A stretch of DNA of 64,000 bases, taken from assembly GCF_000025285.1 (NCBI RefSeq), contig NC_013741.1, positions 248,001 to 312,000 of the forward strand, written 5' to 3'. Under the pieces are notes generated by a model. That model ran no database searches. It was not told the DNA's origin and saw nothing but the letters and a program-made list of their open reading frames with translations. Below, one piece after another: positions 1-8,516 of the stretch (positions are counted from its first letter, which is position 1; every line of letters starts with the position of its first letter). This DNA is from Archaeoglobus profundus DSM 5631. Lineage in GTDB: Archaea > Halobacteriota > Archaeoglobi > Archaeoglobales > Archaeoglobaceae. The position numbers and the translations under genes are program-made.

Positions 1-658
1 GGGAAGGGTCTCTTAAAGCACATTTGACTAAAGTCTCCTGAAGGTCTATGGAATCGTAGCTATGCCTTAACTCATCGTACTCCACTATCTCATTTTTAAG
101 AAAGCTCGAAACTCCAGTCTTTTCAGTTTCATGCTCACCAAAATCCTCACCGGTGAGGTCTTGCAAGGACAACTGCAAAATCTTCTTGCTCAAAGCCCTT
201 TCTGCATTCTTCGTAAACTTATACCCTCTAAAGTAATCGTCTTCCAAATATCCTTCCTTCTTTAAATCCTCGATAATTTCCTCGTAAAAGTAGTTGACAA
301 GTTCACTCGTACTCAAATCTTCTCTCTTAAGCTCTCCTTCTTTCAATTTTCTTTTTATTTCCTCCCAAGCTTTCTTCTTCGCTTCTACGTAATCGTCTAT
401 CTTTTCACTCCAGAACCTGCTTATGTATTTGTATCCCCTTATCATGTCGTTGAGCATGAAGGAAAAGTTCTCAAAAAACTGCTTAAGTTCCTCATTTTTC
501 AGATGCTCCTTCACGAAGTTGAAAAGATTAACATTTCCCTTCTCCCTGTGATAAGGGTTGAAAAGGGAATAGAGTAGATCCCTAGCTAGGCTATCGTCTA
601 TTTCTCTCTCATCTCCCTTACAAGCTCTACACTCAGGCTTCGTATCCAGCGTAAACAT
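1..658 (-). CDS. MoxR-associated protein, N-terminal part (runs off window)
   Basis: The reverse strand is open from an ATG at 658 to the window edge, giving about 219 residues without a stop. The start overlaps the 3' end of the upstream AAA ATPase gene by 26 bp, so the two are one transcription unit. The visible part begins MFTLDTKPECRACKGDE, with a CxxC pair, and is then charged and helical. MoxR-type ATPases are normally followed by a protein with a von Willebrand A domain, and I expect that domain beyond the edge. It is not visible here, so the VWA assignment rests on gene order only. Confidence 0.7.
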   Translation of the reverse strand, partial: MFTLDTKPECRACKGDEREIDDSLARDLLYSLFNPYHREKGNVNLFNFVKEHLKNEELKQFFENFSFMLNDMIRGYKYISRFWSEKIDDYVEAKKKAWEEIKRKLKEGELKREDLSTSELVNYFYEEIIEDLKKEGYLEDDYFRGYKFTKNAERALSKKILQLSLQDLTGEDFGEHETEKTGVSSFLKNEIVEYDELRHSYDSIDLQETLVKCALRDPS

Positions 659-2063
659 ACCTACCAAATCCAACCTTTTCTATGAGTCCCGTACACCTCT
701 TTATCGATTCGAGAAGAATCTCGAAAGCCGATTTCAACTCCTCCTTTCTCTTTGCTATAAGCAATAGTGTCCTGTAGAGGTATTCAAAGTTTTCAAAGCC
801 ATCAACCTTTTCAACATCCACAGGTTCAAAGCAAAATTCAGCTAAATCATTCATCAATCCCTTGAACTCTTCCCTCGGAATCCTGTTGTATATTTCGCTA
901 CAGGTCTTGTTCAAAGCTTCTTCAGTTAGCTTTACTATTACGTCGTCTTTGGATATCTCATCCTCGTACTCTATTTCCATCCTGCTTCTCAAAGCAAGCT
1001 TAACTATCTCGTAATTCTTCCCGTAATCTATCAGCATTGCACACTCACGCCCTTTCCTCGTGGCCGAAGCTCTGAGATGATCGAAGAGCTTTATAGTCGC
1101 TCTGCAAGAGGGTTCAAGCTCAATTACACTAGATATTCTACATTCCTTGCACCTCGCAAGCCTAACTATTCTTGCAAGCGTTTTGAGATGCCATTCGGGT
1201 AAAATCGCTCCATTCTTTAAGCTCATATTTCTCAAACCAATCTCTATCTCCTCTTCAAGAGTTTCTGGCGGACCTATTGGTATTTCCTCCATTCTATCTA
1301 AGAGAGGCTCCTTTATATCGGAAACACCCTTGTAGTTCGCTGGATTTGTCGAAGCTATCACGATCGTGTCTATTTTCATGGGAATTATGTCTCCTTCGGG
1401 AGTCGTTATCTGCTTTTCCTCTAAAAGCTCGTGCAGGAGTGTCTGCAGGGCTGAGGGAATTGCACCAAGCTCATCAAAATAGGCGATACCTCTGTGAGCC
1501 TTTAGAATCTTTCCGGGCGTAAAAACCTCTGGATGATCCAAATCGTAACCCTCTCTTATCTTTTGAATGCTTATGCCACCAATAAGTTGTCGTGTCGTCA
1601 TCATGGGATCTCCAGCAATTCTTATCCACTTTCTTGGAATCCAAGTTAGTTCTACGACATCATTCTCAAGAAGTTTCTTCTTGCATGAGAAACAGCTTGG
1701 ATGCGTTGGATCACAACCGATTTTACAGCCCTTAACAGCTAAGAGCTTCTCAGGCAAGAGCTTTGCTATAGCTTTACTAAATGTGGTCTTTCCATAACCC
1801 TTTCTTCCCCTGAAAAGTATATTTGAACCACTCATCAGCGCGTTCTTAACCATTTCCTTCTCAACTTCCTTACCAACTATCTCGGGAAAAGGATCTTCCC
1901 CTCTCTTTTCGTACTCAAGGATGGCATCTCTAACGTATTCAACAATGCTCCTCGAGTGATAGTTTAAGAATTCCTCGCTCCAGATATCAACCTCTTCACC
2001 GTTCAGAACGAATTTTGGTGCATTACTCGGCTTTATCACTACGTCTTCGAATATGTACTCCAT
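633..2063 (-). CDS. MoxR/Mg-chelatase-like AAA+ ATPase
   Basis: This is an AAA+ ATPase of the MoxR/ChlI type, about 476 residues. Walker A reads GRKGYGKTTFSKA near residue 85, and Walker B reads GIAYFDELGAI near 193. Next to the Walker A region is a cysteine cluster (CKIGCDPTHPSCFSCKK) that looks like a zinc site inserted in the ATPase core. A sensor-like IASTNPANYKG follows. Such ATPases act with VWA-domain partners in metal insertion or complex remodelling, and the overlapping downstream gene is the likely partner. The ATG at 2063 is preferred over the TTG one codon upstream. The substrate is unknown. Confidence 0.85.
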   Translation of the reverse strand: MEYIFEDVVIKPSNAPKFVLNGEEVDIWSEEFLNYHSRSIVEYVRDAILEYEKRGEDPFPEIVGKEVEKEMVKNALMSGSNILFRGRKGYGKTTFSKAIAKLLPEKLLAVKGCKIGCDPTHPSCFSCKKKLLENDVVELTWIPRKWIRIAGDPMMTTRQLIGGISIQKIREGYDLDHPEVFTPGKILKAHRGIAYFDELGAIPSALQTLLHELLEEKQITTPEGDIIPMKIDTIVIASTNPANYKGVSDIKEPLLDRMEEIPIGPPETLEEEIEIGLRNMSLKNGAILPEWHLKTLARIVRLARCKECRISSVIELEPSCRATIKLFDHLRASATRKGRECAMLIDYGKNYEIVKLALRSRMEIEYEDEISKDDVIVKLTEEALNKTCSEIYNRIPREEFKGLMNDLAEFCFEPVDVEKVDGFENFEYLYRTLLLIAKRKEELKSAFEILLESIKRCTGLIEKVGFGRYVYAGYEA

Positions 2064-2135
2064 CAATTGTTCTTAAACCTAAGCTTATTTTACGCTTTTG
2101 CTGGGAATATCGTAGATAGATCTAAGCGAAAACAC

Positions 2136-2429
2136 TTAGCTAACTTCCACTCCAAGTTCTTTCAGAATGCTTAAAGCCTTTTCTAGGCTCAGACCCTTTA
2201 ACAAAACAGTCTTTTTCGTTGATTTTTCTCCCTTCACTATTTCAACTTTGCAATTGAAAATACCACCTAGAAAATCGGTAAGCTCCCTGTTGGCCTTCCC
2301 ACCCCTAGGCGGGCTTTTAACTGAAACCTTTAAAGCTTTTCTCCAAGGATCGTAGCCAGTTATGGCCGTTCTTTTTGCATTGGGACTTACATCAACCTCA
2401 ATCAAAATACCTTTATCCGTCTCCTTCAT
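2136..2429 (-). CDS. DUF167 (YggU family) protein
   Basis: A 97-residue protein of the DUF167/YggU (UPF0235) family. The family signature VSPNAKRTAITGYD is near the N-terminus and VSVKSPPRGGKANREL in the middle; the latter is the basic loop typical of the family. The fold is a small alpha/beta domain and the molecular role is not established. The start overlaps the end of the upstream GGCT-like gene by 17 bp, so the two are probably co-transcribed. Confidence 0.9.
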   Translation of the reverse strand: MKETDKGILIEVDVSPNAKRTAITGYDPWRKALKVSVKSPPRGGKANRELTDFLGGIFNCKVEIVKGEKSTKKTVLLKGLSLEKALSILKELGVEVS

Positions 2430-2844
2430 TTAGAAATCCCTCCAACATCTTCACATAGTCTTCTGGGAGTCCATGGGTTCTAGCTCCTCTTATAACCCTT
2501 TCTACACAAGACTTGTCAGGTTTAACTTCAGCTTTAGTTTTTCCAACGTACGTCCAAGCTTTCACGGGTTTTCCGTCAACGATTACTTCAACCTCAATTC
2601 TTTCATACCTCGGTGATACTTTGTCTAAAAGCTCCAATGTCTTTTCGTCTACCTCATAAACAACACCCCAGACTCCATCACCTCCCTCTTCAATATTTGG
2701 ATTTCCTGTGCCGTATAGGGAGGGAACGTTAAAGGCTATGCGGTAGTTTGGAAGAAAAGCCTTTTTTGCAGTCTTAACTCTTCTCTTGAGTATCTTGCTT
2801 GCCTTTTCAATATCCATCAGCGTTCCATATACAAAGAGAAGCAT
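2413..2844 (-). CDS. gamma-glutamylcyclotransferase-like (AIG2/YtfP) protein
   Basis: A 143-residue protein of the GGCT/AIG2 (YtfP) fold. The N-terminal LLFVYGTLMDI is the family's YGTL substrate-binding loop. GVVYEVDEKTLELLDKVSPRYERIEVEV matches the region holding the catalytic acid and the conserved Y-x-R segment. Family members act as gamma-glutamyl or gamma-glutamylamine cyclotransferases, but the archaeal substrate is unknown. It is the first gene of a two-gene unit with DUF167 and is divergent from moaC. Confidence 0.85.
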   Translation of the reverse strand: MLLFVYGTLMDIEKASKILKRRVKTAKKAFLPNYRIAFNVPSLYGTGNPNIEEGGDGVWGVVYEVDEKTLELLDKVSPRYERIEVEVIVDGKPVKAWTYVGKTKAEVKPDKSCVERVIRGARTHGLPEDYVKMLEGFLNEGDG

Positions 2845-2914
2845 AACCTAAAACGTTCCTTAAGACGATAAACATTCCGAAAAATCCTTGTAAGGTTTCA
2901 GCCATCATGTTTTT

Positions 2915-3355
2915 ATGGAAAAGGCCAGAATGGTTGATATCTCGGAGAAGAAGGACGTTATAAGGGTTGCAAAGGCTGAAGGCTTTGTCAGACTTAAAAA
3001 AAGTACGGTTGAAGCAATTAGAGAGGGTAATGTACCGAAGGGGGATGTCCTAACGATTGCAAACGTCGCCGGAATTTTAGCCGTCAAGAAGACTCCCGAA
3101 ATTATCCCTATGTGTCATCCAATACCTATAACGTCTGTTTCAATCGAATTTGAAATTCTCGATGAAGGTGTTAAGGCTGTGTGCACGGTGAAATCGGTAG
3201 GTAAAACGGGAGTTGAGATGGAGGCTTTAACCGGTGTGACAGCTGCGCTTTTAACCGTATGGGATATGGTTAAGGCATTGGAGAAGGATGAGACGGGTAA
3301 CTATCCCCACACTGCAATAGAGTACATCAGGGTCCTTGAAAAGTTTAAAGGTTGA
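2915..3355 (+). CDS. moaC: cyclic pyranopterin monophosphate synthase MoaC
   Basis: MoaC catalyses the second half of cyclic pyranopterin monophosphate formation in molybdenum/tungsten cofactor synthesis, after MoaA. The 146-residue length fits the family. The motifs MVDISEKKDVIRVA, IPMCHPIPIT and VKSVGKTGVEMEALTGV are diagnostic, and the family's conserved Lys and Asp residues lie in KTGVEMEAL and the later VWDMVKALEKD. The gene converges with a small gene, overlapping it by 11 bp. moeA of the same pathway lies just beyond on the other strand. Confidence 0.95.
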   Translation: MEKARMVDISEKKDVIRVAKAEGFVRLKKSTVEAIREGNVPKGDVLTIANVAGILAVKKTPEIIPMCHPIPITSVSIEFEILDEGVKAVCTVKSVGKTGVEMEALTGVTAALLTVWDMVKALEKDETGNYPHTAIEYIRVLEKFKG

Positions 3356-3590
3356 AGTAAGCCTCTACGTGCTCCATTTCGACATTCTTAGTTCCAAATC
3401 TCTTTTCGACAAACTCGCAGAAAGAATCTACATCGTCGATTCCCACTTCACCGTATTCGTCTAAGCACAGCTTCACGAACTCCACAAGTGCATTCAACCT
3501 TATATTGAATCCATTCTCAGCAAACCTCTCAAGCAGAATTTCAAGAACCCTACCACTGTCGATTGGCGTATCGCAGTTCGGACAGTGCAT
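3345..3590 (-). CDS. small CPxC-motif protein, function unknown
   Basis: An 81-residue protein I do not recognise. It starts MHCPNCDTPID, so a CxxC knuckle lies at the very N-terminus, followed by mostly helical acidic sequence (VEFVKLCLDEYGEVGIDD). The ATG at 3590 is chosen over upstream TTG/ATG codons because a TATA-like TTTATATT lies about 27 bp before it (3614-3621), immediately after the moeA stop. It may therefore have its own leaderless promoter although it follows moeA. It could be a redox or metal-binding accessory protein, but this is only inference. Confidence 0.6.
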   Translation of the reverse strand: MHCPNCDTPIDSGRVLEILLERFAENGFNIRLNALVEFVKLCLDEYGEVGIDDVDSFCEFVEKRFGTKNVEMEHVEAYFNL

Positions 3591-3626
3591 GCTCCAAAGC
3601 ATCCCCAAGCAATATAAACGTTTTTC

Positions 3627-5564
3627 TCACGAAAATTCTACAATCTCTCCAGTCCTCTCCGTTACCCTAATTCCCTTTAGTTTTCTAACCTCCCTCTTGA
3701 ATTTATCGCTTCTCAAAGTTTCTAAGAACCTTTTAACGGACTCTTTACCCAATCTATCCTTTCTCACAACAAAGTCGTATTCCTCGGGTCTTAAGGGGAT
3801 GAAGTCCAGACCGTATCTATCAGCAACAGTTCTAATTCCAACTCCAACATCAGCCTTCCCCATTAAAACCGCTACAGCAACAGCCGTGTGAGTCTTAGCC
3901 TCGACATCGTACCCCTTTATTCTCTTTTTAATCTCTTCGAAGCTCAAACCCAGCTTTTCAGCCAACTCTCTCAGCTTCATGTCTATCAAAACCCTCGTCC
4001 CGCTCCCCGGATTTCTGTTTATGAAAACTACATCCTCTCTCAGTAAATCCTCGAATCCTCTTATGCCCTTTGGATTCCCCTTCGCAACTATGAATCCCTG
4101 CTCCCTCTCGTAACCCTTAACCAGAATCACATCCTTCAAACCTAACCTCTTTATGAAAGGAATGTTGTAGACACCACTTTCATCGAGCAGATGCGTTCCA
4201 GCCAAATCAGCTTCTCCCCTCTTAACAGCCAAAAGACCTCCAGTAGAACCGACGTTTATGACCTTGGCATCTACACTACACAACTCTATCAGCAAGTCCA
4301 CTCCTAAGCAGTGACTTCCGATTATAACTAAGTCTGAAGGCTTGTAATCACCAAACAGAATCACATCAACTTCCTCACCTTCTTCAAGAAACGCAACGTT
4401 CTCTGGAATCTCTATAAACCCGTCGGCTTTTGCTAAGGTTGAAACCGAGCCAGAGTATGTCGTGAAAGGATAGGCTATAAATTTACCCGTTTTTACAAGT
4501 GCCACGGGTCTGAACTCCCTTCTACCTACATCCGAATAAGTCTTAACCTGCAAGACCGCCTTCACTTTATTCCTTTCGACTTCTAAACCTGTAAGCTTTC
4601 TTAAAAACGGTGCCACGACAACTTCAAAAATCATCAAAGCCGAAACGGGATAACCGGGCAAGCCGAACAAAACCTTGTTCTTAGTTTTAGCAATAACCGT
4701 AGGCTTACCAGGCTTTACGGCAATTCCGTGAACAAAAACATCTCCAAGCTCCTCAAAAACTCTATAGATTACATCTCCCAATCCAGCAGAAGTGCTACCA
4801 GTGGTTATAACAATATCGCACGTCTTCAAAGCGTTCTCAACTGTTCTCTTGATCTCAAGGTAATCGTCTCTAACGACACCCATCGGAAAAGCGAGACAAC
4901 CGCACTCCTTAACCTTGGATGTTATCATGTATAAGTTTACATCGTAAATTTTCCCAATCTCCAGAGGCCTCCCAACTTCTACAATTTCATCTCCAGTCGA
5001 TATTATCGCCACTTTCGGCTTTCTGAAGACCTTAACCCTGTCAACTCCAGCTGAAGCAATTAAACCTATCTCCCTTGCACTCAGAACCTTTCCCTTTCTA
5101 ACGATAAGCTCTCCAGCCATTGCATCACTGCCAGCACTTGCAACATTCTCCATAGGTGCAACTGGTTTGTAGACATAGACGTAGCCATCTCTAACAGTTG
5201 TATATTCAACCATAACAACTGCATTCGCTCCCTTTGGCATGACGGCTCCAGTAGATATTTCAACTGCACAGCCTCTATCGACCTCAACTCTTGGAACTTC
5301 TCCAGCCTTAACGTTTCCCACGATCTTGAGCTTTATCGGCTTATCCTCTTCAGCCAAAAATGTGTCCTCAGCTTTAACTGCAAAACCGTCCATCGTAGCT
5401 CTATCGAAAGGAGGTACATCGCATTTTGCATAAACATCTTCGGCCAGAACACGATTGTAGGCTTCAAAAATAGAAATTTCCTCAATATCCAGATCGATCG
5501 TTAAGCTTTCGAGAATTCTTCGAACTTCATCTAGGCTCTTTAACTCTCTAAAAACCTTTCTCAT
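3627..5564 (-). CDS. moeA: molybdopterin molybdenumtransferase MoeA fused to PBP-like domain
   Basis: MoeA inserts molybdate or tungstate into adenylylated molybdopterin. Residues 1-400 are Moe[18 protein letters not shown] near 50, the MPT-binding ISTGDEI, and [12 protein letters not shown]. Residues about 405-645 form a second domain (PBP-like, Pfam PF12727 type) with [21 protein letters not shown] and NRNPGSGTR, related to oxyanion-binding proteins. The fusion is common in archaea, and the extra domain may sense or hold the oxyanion. A GGGGAT ribosome-binding site precedes the ATG. It follows btuC by 20 bp, so it may be in the btuF-btuC transcript. Confidence 0.93.
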   Translation of the reverse strand: MRKVFRELKSLDEVRRILESLTIDLDIEEISIFEAYNRVLAEDVYAKCDVPPFDRATMDGFAVKAEDTFLAEEDKPIKLKIVGNVKAGEVPRVEVDRGCAVEISTGAVMPKGANAVVMVEYTTVRDGYVYVYKPVAPMENVASAGSDAMAGELIVRKGKVLSAREIGLIASAGVDRVKVFRKPKVAIISTGDEIVEVGRPLEIGKIYDVNLYMITSKVKECGCLAFPMGVVRDDYLEIKRTVENALKTCDIVITTGSTSAGLGDVIYRVFEELGDVFVHGIAVKPGKPTVIAKTKNKVLFGLPGYPVSALMIFEVVVAPFLRKLTGLEVERNKVKAVLQVKTYSDVGRREFRPVALVKTGKFIAYPFTTYSGSVSTLAKADGFIEIPENVAFLEEGEEVDVILFGDYKPSDLVIIGSHCLGVDLLIELCSVDAKVINVGSTGGLLAVKRGEADLAGTHLLDESGVYNIPFIKRLGLKDVILVKGYEREQGFIVAKGNPKGIRGFEDLLREDVVFINRNPGSGTRVLIDMKLRELAEKLGLSFEEIKKRIKGYDVEAKTHTAVAVAVLMGKADVGVGIRTVADRYGLDFIPLRPEEYDFVVRKDRLGKESVKRFLETLRSDKFKREVRKLKGIRVTERTGEIVEFS

Positions 5565-5584
5565 TGTATCCCCTAAACTCTAAG

Positions 5585-6514
5585 CTATAAACGTTTTGCG
5601 TAGCGCTTCATAACGTAGATGAAGAACGGCCCACCGCACAGCATTGTTATTATTCCAACAGGGACATTCAAAATCCTAGCTAAAGCGTCAGTCCAAGCGA
5701 GAAATGTAGCACCTATTAAAGCTGAGGCTGGAATAAGGAATCTGTTGTCTTCTCCAACAAATCCTCTTGCGATGTGAGGGATCATCAAACCAACGAAACC
5801 GATTATTCCTACGAATGCAACTGTTGTAGATGTTGCGAGAGTTGCCAAAGCTATTAAAATCTTCAAAACTCTTTTGACATCAATTCCCAAGTAGAAAGCT
5901 TGCTCTTCTCCCAAAAGGAGCGCGTTCAGGTGCTTCGAGAACATGAAGGAACAGAAGCATGGTATGATAGCAAGAGATGCAACTCTTACATCGCACCACT
6001 CCACATTTCCCAAATATCCTACAAGCCAGCCCAGAATCATATGTGCATTGGTTTTAACTAGTATCAACCACTCTAAAGCATAAAGGAAGAAATTCACAGC
6101 GATTCCAGCCAAGAGCAATGATTCTGTAGTGAAAAAACCTCTTATCCTAGCTAAGTTGTAAACCAATGCGACTGTTAGAGTTGCCGATACGAATGCTAGA
6201 GCTGGTGTGAGGTAAAATAACCCCAAAACGAATCCCAATAAAGCACCCAATCCAGCTCCTGTTGAAACTCCCAGAATGTAAGGCTCGGCTAACGGATTTT
6301 TAAATATGCACTGCATGACAACTCCAGCAACAGCCAGAGAAGAACCAACTACCAAACCCATCAAAACCCTCGGAATCCTGATGTTCACGAATATCCAGCT
6401 GTCTATATTCTTCTCGAACGCAACGACTGGGCTATAAACTACACTACCGATGCACGGGGCAATCAAAGCCGTGAAAATTGTCAAAAATGCTAAGAAAATT
6501 AGCTTGCGTAGCAT
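5585..6514 (-). CDS. btuC: BtuC/FecCD-type ABC transporter permease
   Basis: A 309-residue polytopic membrane protein of the FecCD/BtuC family, which transports vitamin B12, haem or ferric siderophores. Conserved family segments are RIPRVLMGLVVGSSLAVAG near residue 48, NPLAEPYILGVSTGAGLGA near 73, and GIIGFVGLMIPHIAR near 228, the region contacting the ATPase. The start overlaps the end of btuF by 16 bp. Its setting among corrinoid genes favours corrinoid import. No ATPase subunit (BtuD) lies next to it, so that part must be encoded elsewhere. Confidence 0.9.
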   Translation of the reverse strand: MLRKLIFLAFLTIFTALIAPCIGSVVYSPVVAFEKNIDSWIFVNIRIPRVLMGLVVGSSLAVAGVVMQCIFKNPLAEPYILGVSTGAGLGALLGFVLGLFYLTPALAFVSATLTVALVYNLARIRGFFTTESLLLAGIAVNFFLYALEWLILVKTNAHMILGWLVGYLGNVEWCDVRVASLAIIPCFCSFMFSKHLNALLLGEEQAFYLGIDVKRVLKILIALATLATSTTVAFVGIIGFVGLMIPHIARGFVGEDNRFLIPASALIGATFLAWTDALARILNVPVGIITMLCGGPFFIYVMKRYAKRL

Positions 6515-7473
6515 AGTCTCACTTTCTCGTAAGCCACATCAACGATCTTCGATAAATTTTCGATAGCGTAGACAATCCTGTATGAAGGTCTGCAGATGAT
6601 ATTGGCATCTATCACGTAAACGTTTCCGCACCTCACAGCTTTCAGCTTCTTGAGGTAGTTATTGTTCATTACCCAATCGTAGAGGATGTTCTCTCCTTTT
6701 GAATCCATCCCGTTACCGCTGTTCACGATTATTATATCGGGATTCATCCTGATCAGGTCTTCCAAGCTGACTACAACCCATCCGCTCTCGTTAACAACAT
6801 TGACTCCGCCAGCAATCTTTATAACATCGTCAACGAAAGTACCTCTCCCACTTACCCAGATCGGGTCATTCCAGACTATGTGGAGTATCTTAGGCTTCCA
6901 TGGGTGCTTTTTAGCCTTAACCTTGGCTATTTCATCCTTCATCCACTCGACGAGCTTCGTTGCATTTTCTTCAACACCGCAAACTTTACCCAAAAGCTCC
7001 GCATCTCTCATAACGTCCGTCACGTTCTTCGGATTTAAGGCAACAACAGTTATTCCAAAATCCTTCAAGGCTTTTATTACCCCGAAACCGTTTCCGTAGC
7101 TTGCAACTACCAAGTCGGGCTTCAACCTAACAACCTTTTCAACATCCACGGTTGAATAACCTCCCACCGAAACTATCTTGCCCTCCTTTTTGAGCTTCAA
7201 AATCTCTGGCGGGTAGTCACAGTAGTCTGTAACCCCAACAACCCTATCTCTTAAGCCTAAAGCAAAGAGAATTTCGGTGTTCGAAGGTGCCAAAGATACT
7301 ATGCGTTTCGGATACTTTTTTACAGCAACGACGTAACCGAAATCGTCTTTAACAATCACATACGTGGTATTCTCTTTAATTAGGAAGCCCTCAGTTGAGT
7401 GATTGGTTGAATGGGATGAACACCCTAGCAAAATTACAGCTAAAACCAACGTTATCAACAGTCTTAAATTCAT
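6499..7473 (-). CDS. btuF: corrinoid/metal-chelate ABC substrate-binding lipoprotein BtuF-like
   Basis: A class III substrate-binding protein. The ATG at 7473 gives a lipoprotein signal peptide ending VILLGCSS, so the mature protein would start at the Cys. The motifs KRIVSLAPSNTEILFALG, VVGVTDYCDYPPE and KPDLVVASYG are typical of BtuF and related proteins. It likely captures corrinoid outside the membrane and hands it to BtuC. A more upstream in-frame start would collide with the divergent gene and place extra residues before the signal peptide. Its promoter carries the motif shared with other corrinoid genes in this window. Confidence 0.88.
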   Translation of the reverse strand: MNLRLLITLVLAVILLGCSSHSTNHSTEGFLIKENTTYVIVKDDFGYVVAVKKYPKRIVSLAPSNTEILFALGLRDRVVGVTDYCDYPPEILKLKKEGKIVSVGGYSTVDVEKVVRLKPDLVVASYGNGFGVIKALKDFGITVVALNPKNVTDVMRDAELLGKVCGVEENATKLVEWMKDEIAKVKAKKHPWKPKILHIVWNDPIWVSGRGTFVDDVIKIAGGVNVVNESGWVVVSLEDLIRMNPDIIIVNSGNGMDSKGENILYDWVMNNNYLKKLKAVRCGNVYVIDANIICRPSYRIVYAIENLSKIVDVAYEKVRLCYAS

Positions 7474-7495
7474 AAAATTTGAAATCGTGTCAAAC

Positions 7496-7509
7496 TTATT
7501 TGACTTTCG
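7496..7509 (-). promoter_or_regulatory. corrinoid-gene promoter motif, btuF copy
   Basis: On the minus strand this reads CGAAAGTCAAATAA, a BRE-plus-TATA-like element about 23-36 bp before the btuF ATG. Exactly the same 14 bases lie before the secreted propeller gene, 5 kb away. It also overlaps a near-perfect inverted repeat, GTCAAA-CTTA-TTTGAC on the plus strand at 7489-7504. Confidence 0.55.
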
Positions 7510-7542
7510 AAAGGGATTTATCAATCCTCTCAAACATTACGG

Positions 7543-8516
7543 CATGAAAATCTACTACGATGACGTATTTCTTCAACACAAGCCTAATGGCTACCACCCG
7601 GAGAATCCAAACAGACTCAAGATCATCAGAAAAGCTTTGGAGGAGAGAGGGCTTTGGCAGAATGTCGTAAAGCCAAAAAAGGCAAAAGTTGAGGATTTGC
7701 TAAAGGTTCACGATGAGGAATACATCGATTTCATAAGGAAATCCTGCCAAAACGAGGATTTCATCGATTCTGACACATACGTTTGTAGAGAAAGCTGGGA
7801 TTCCGCCTTAACAGCCTTCGGCTGTGCTATTCATTGCGTGGAGGATGCTGTAGAGAATAAGGACCTGCATCTGGCTTTGGTTAGACCTCCGGGACATCAT
7901 GCTGGAAAAAAAAGGCGTAGCATTCAACGCTCCAAGCTTAGGTTTTTGTCTGTTCAACAACGTGGCTGGGGCCGTGGTCAAGGCTAAGGAGTTCTTTGAT
8001 CGAGTTCTGGTTACAGATTTCGACGTTCATCATGGAAACGGAACTCAGGAGATCTTCTGGGGTGATTTGAGTATTATTCACATCGACTTTCACGAATACG
8101 GAATTTATCCGGGAAGTGGGTATGTCGATGAAACTGACGGTAGCAAGGTGAATATAGCTCTACCGCATTACTGCAATGACGACGACTACATATACGCTTG
8201 GAACGAGGTTGTAGAGCCGATATTGGCAGATGTCAAGCCTAAGTTGGTTTTGGTCTCAGCTGGATTTGATGCCTTCAAGGATGATGGACTGGCTACAATG
8301 GAGCTAACTGAGAAGTTCTACGCATTTGTAGGCAGTAGATTGAGGGATTACAGCGTCGTAGCGGTTTTGGAAGGGGGATATTCCATCGGATTGGAGAGAG
8401 GCTTACCAGCGTTCGTTGAAGGCTACGTAGAGGGTTACGATGTTGAAGGCGTAAGACCGAGTGCAAAAGTCGTTGAAATTGTCAAAAAATTGAGGGAAAT
8501 TCACGATCTGCGGTAA
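7543..8516 (+). pseudogene. histone deacetylase / acetylpolyamine amidohydrolase family gene with a +1 frameshift
   Basis: Two overlapping frames together make one class II-like deacetylase. The first frame runs from the ATG at 7543 through RPPGHHAG, then leaves the family after an 8-base A run at 7906-7913. Seven As would keep the frame and continue into KKGVAFNAPSLGFCLFNN. The second frame carries DFDVHHGNGT and GFDAFKDD (zinc ligands) and LEGGYSI (catalytic Tyr). All active-site residues survive, so this is a recent frameshift, a sequencing error, or a gene rescued by slippage on the A run. The enzyme would remove acetyl groups from protein lysine or polyamines. The 3' end overlaps the convergent gene by 16 bp. 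Confidence 0.75.

Noticed and set aside
3505-5433. Open frames on the plus strand opposite moeA and similar long antisense frames elsewhere
   Set aside because: They mirror the codon structure of the real gene, have no family motifs, and lack promoters or ribosome-binding sites.
6499-7533. btuF starting 20 codons further upstream
   Set aside because: It puts non-signal residues before the lipoprotein signal peptide and consumes the promoter shared with the divergent gene.
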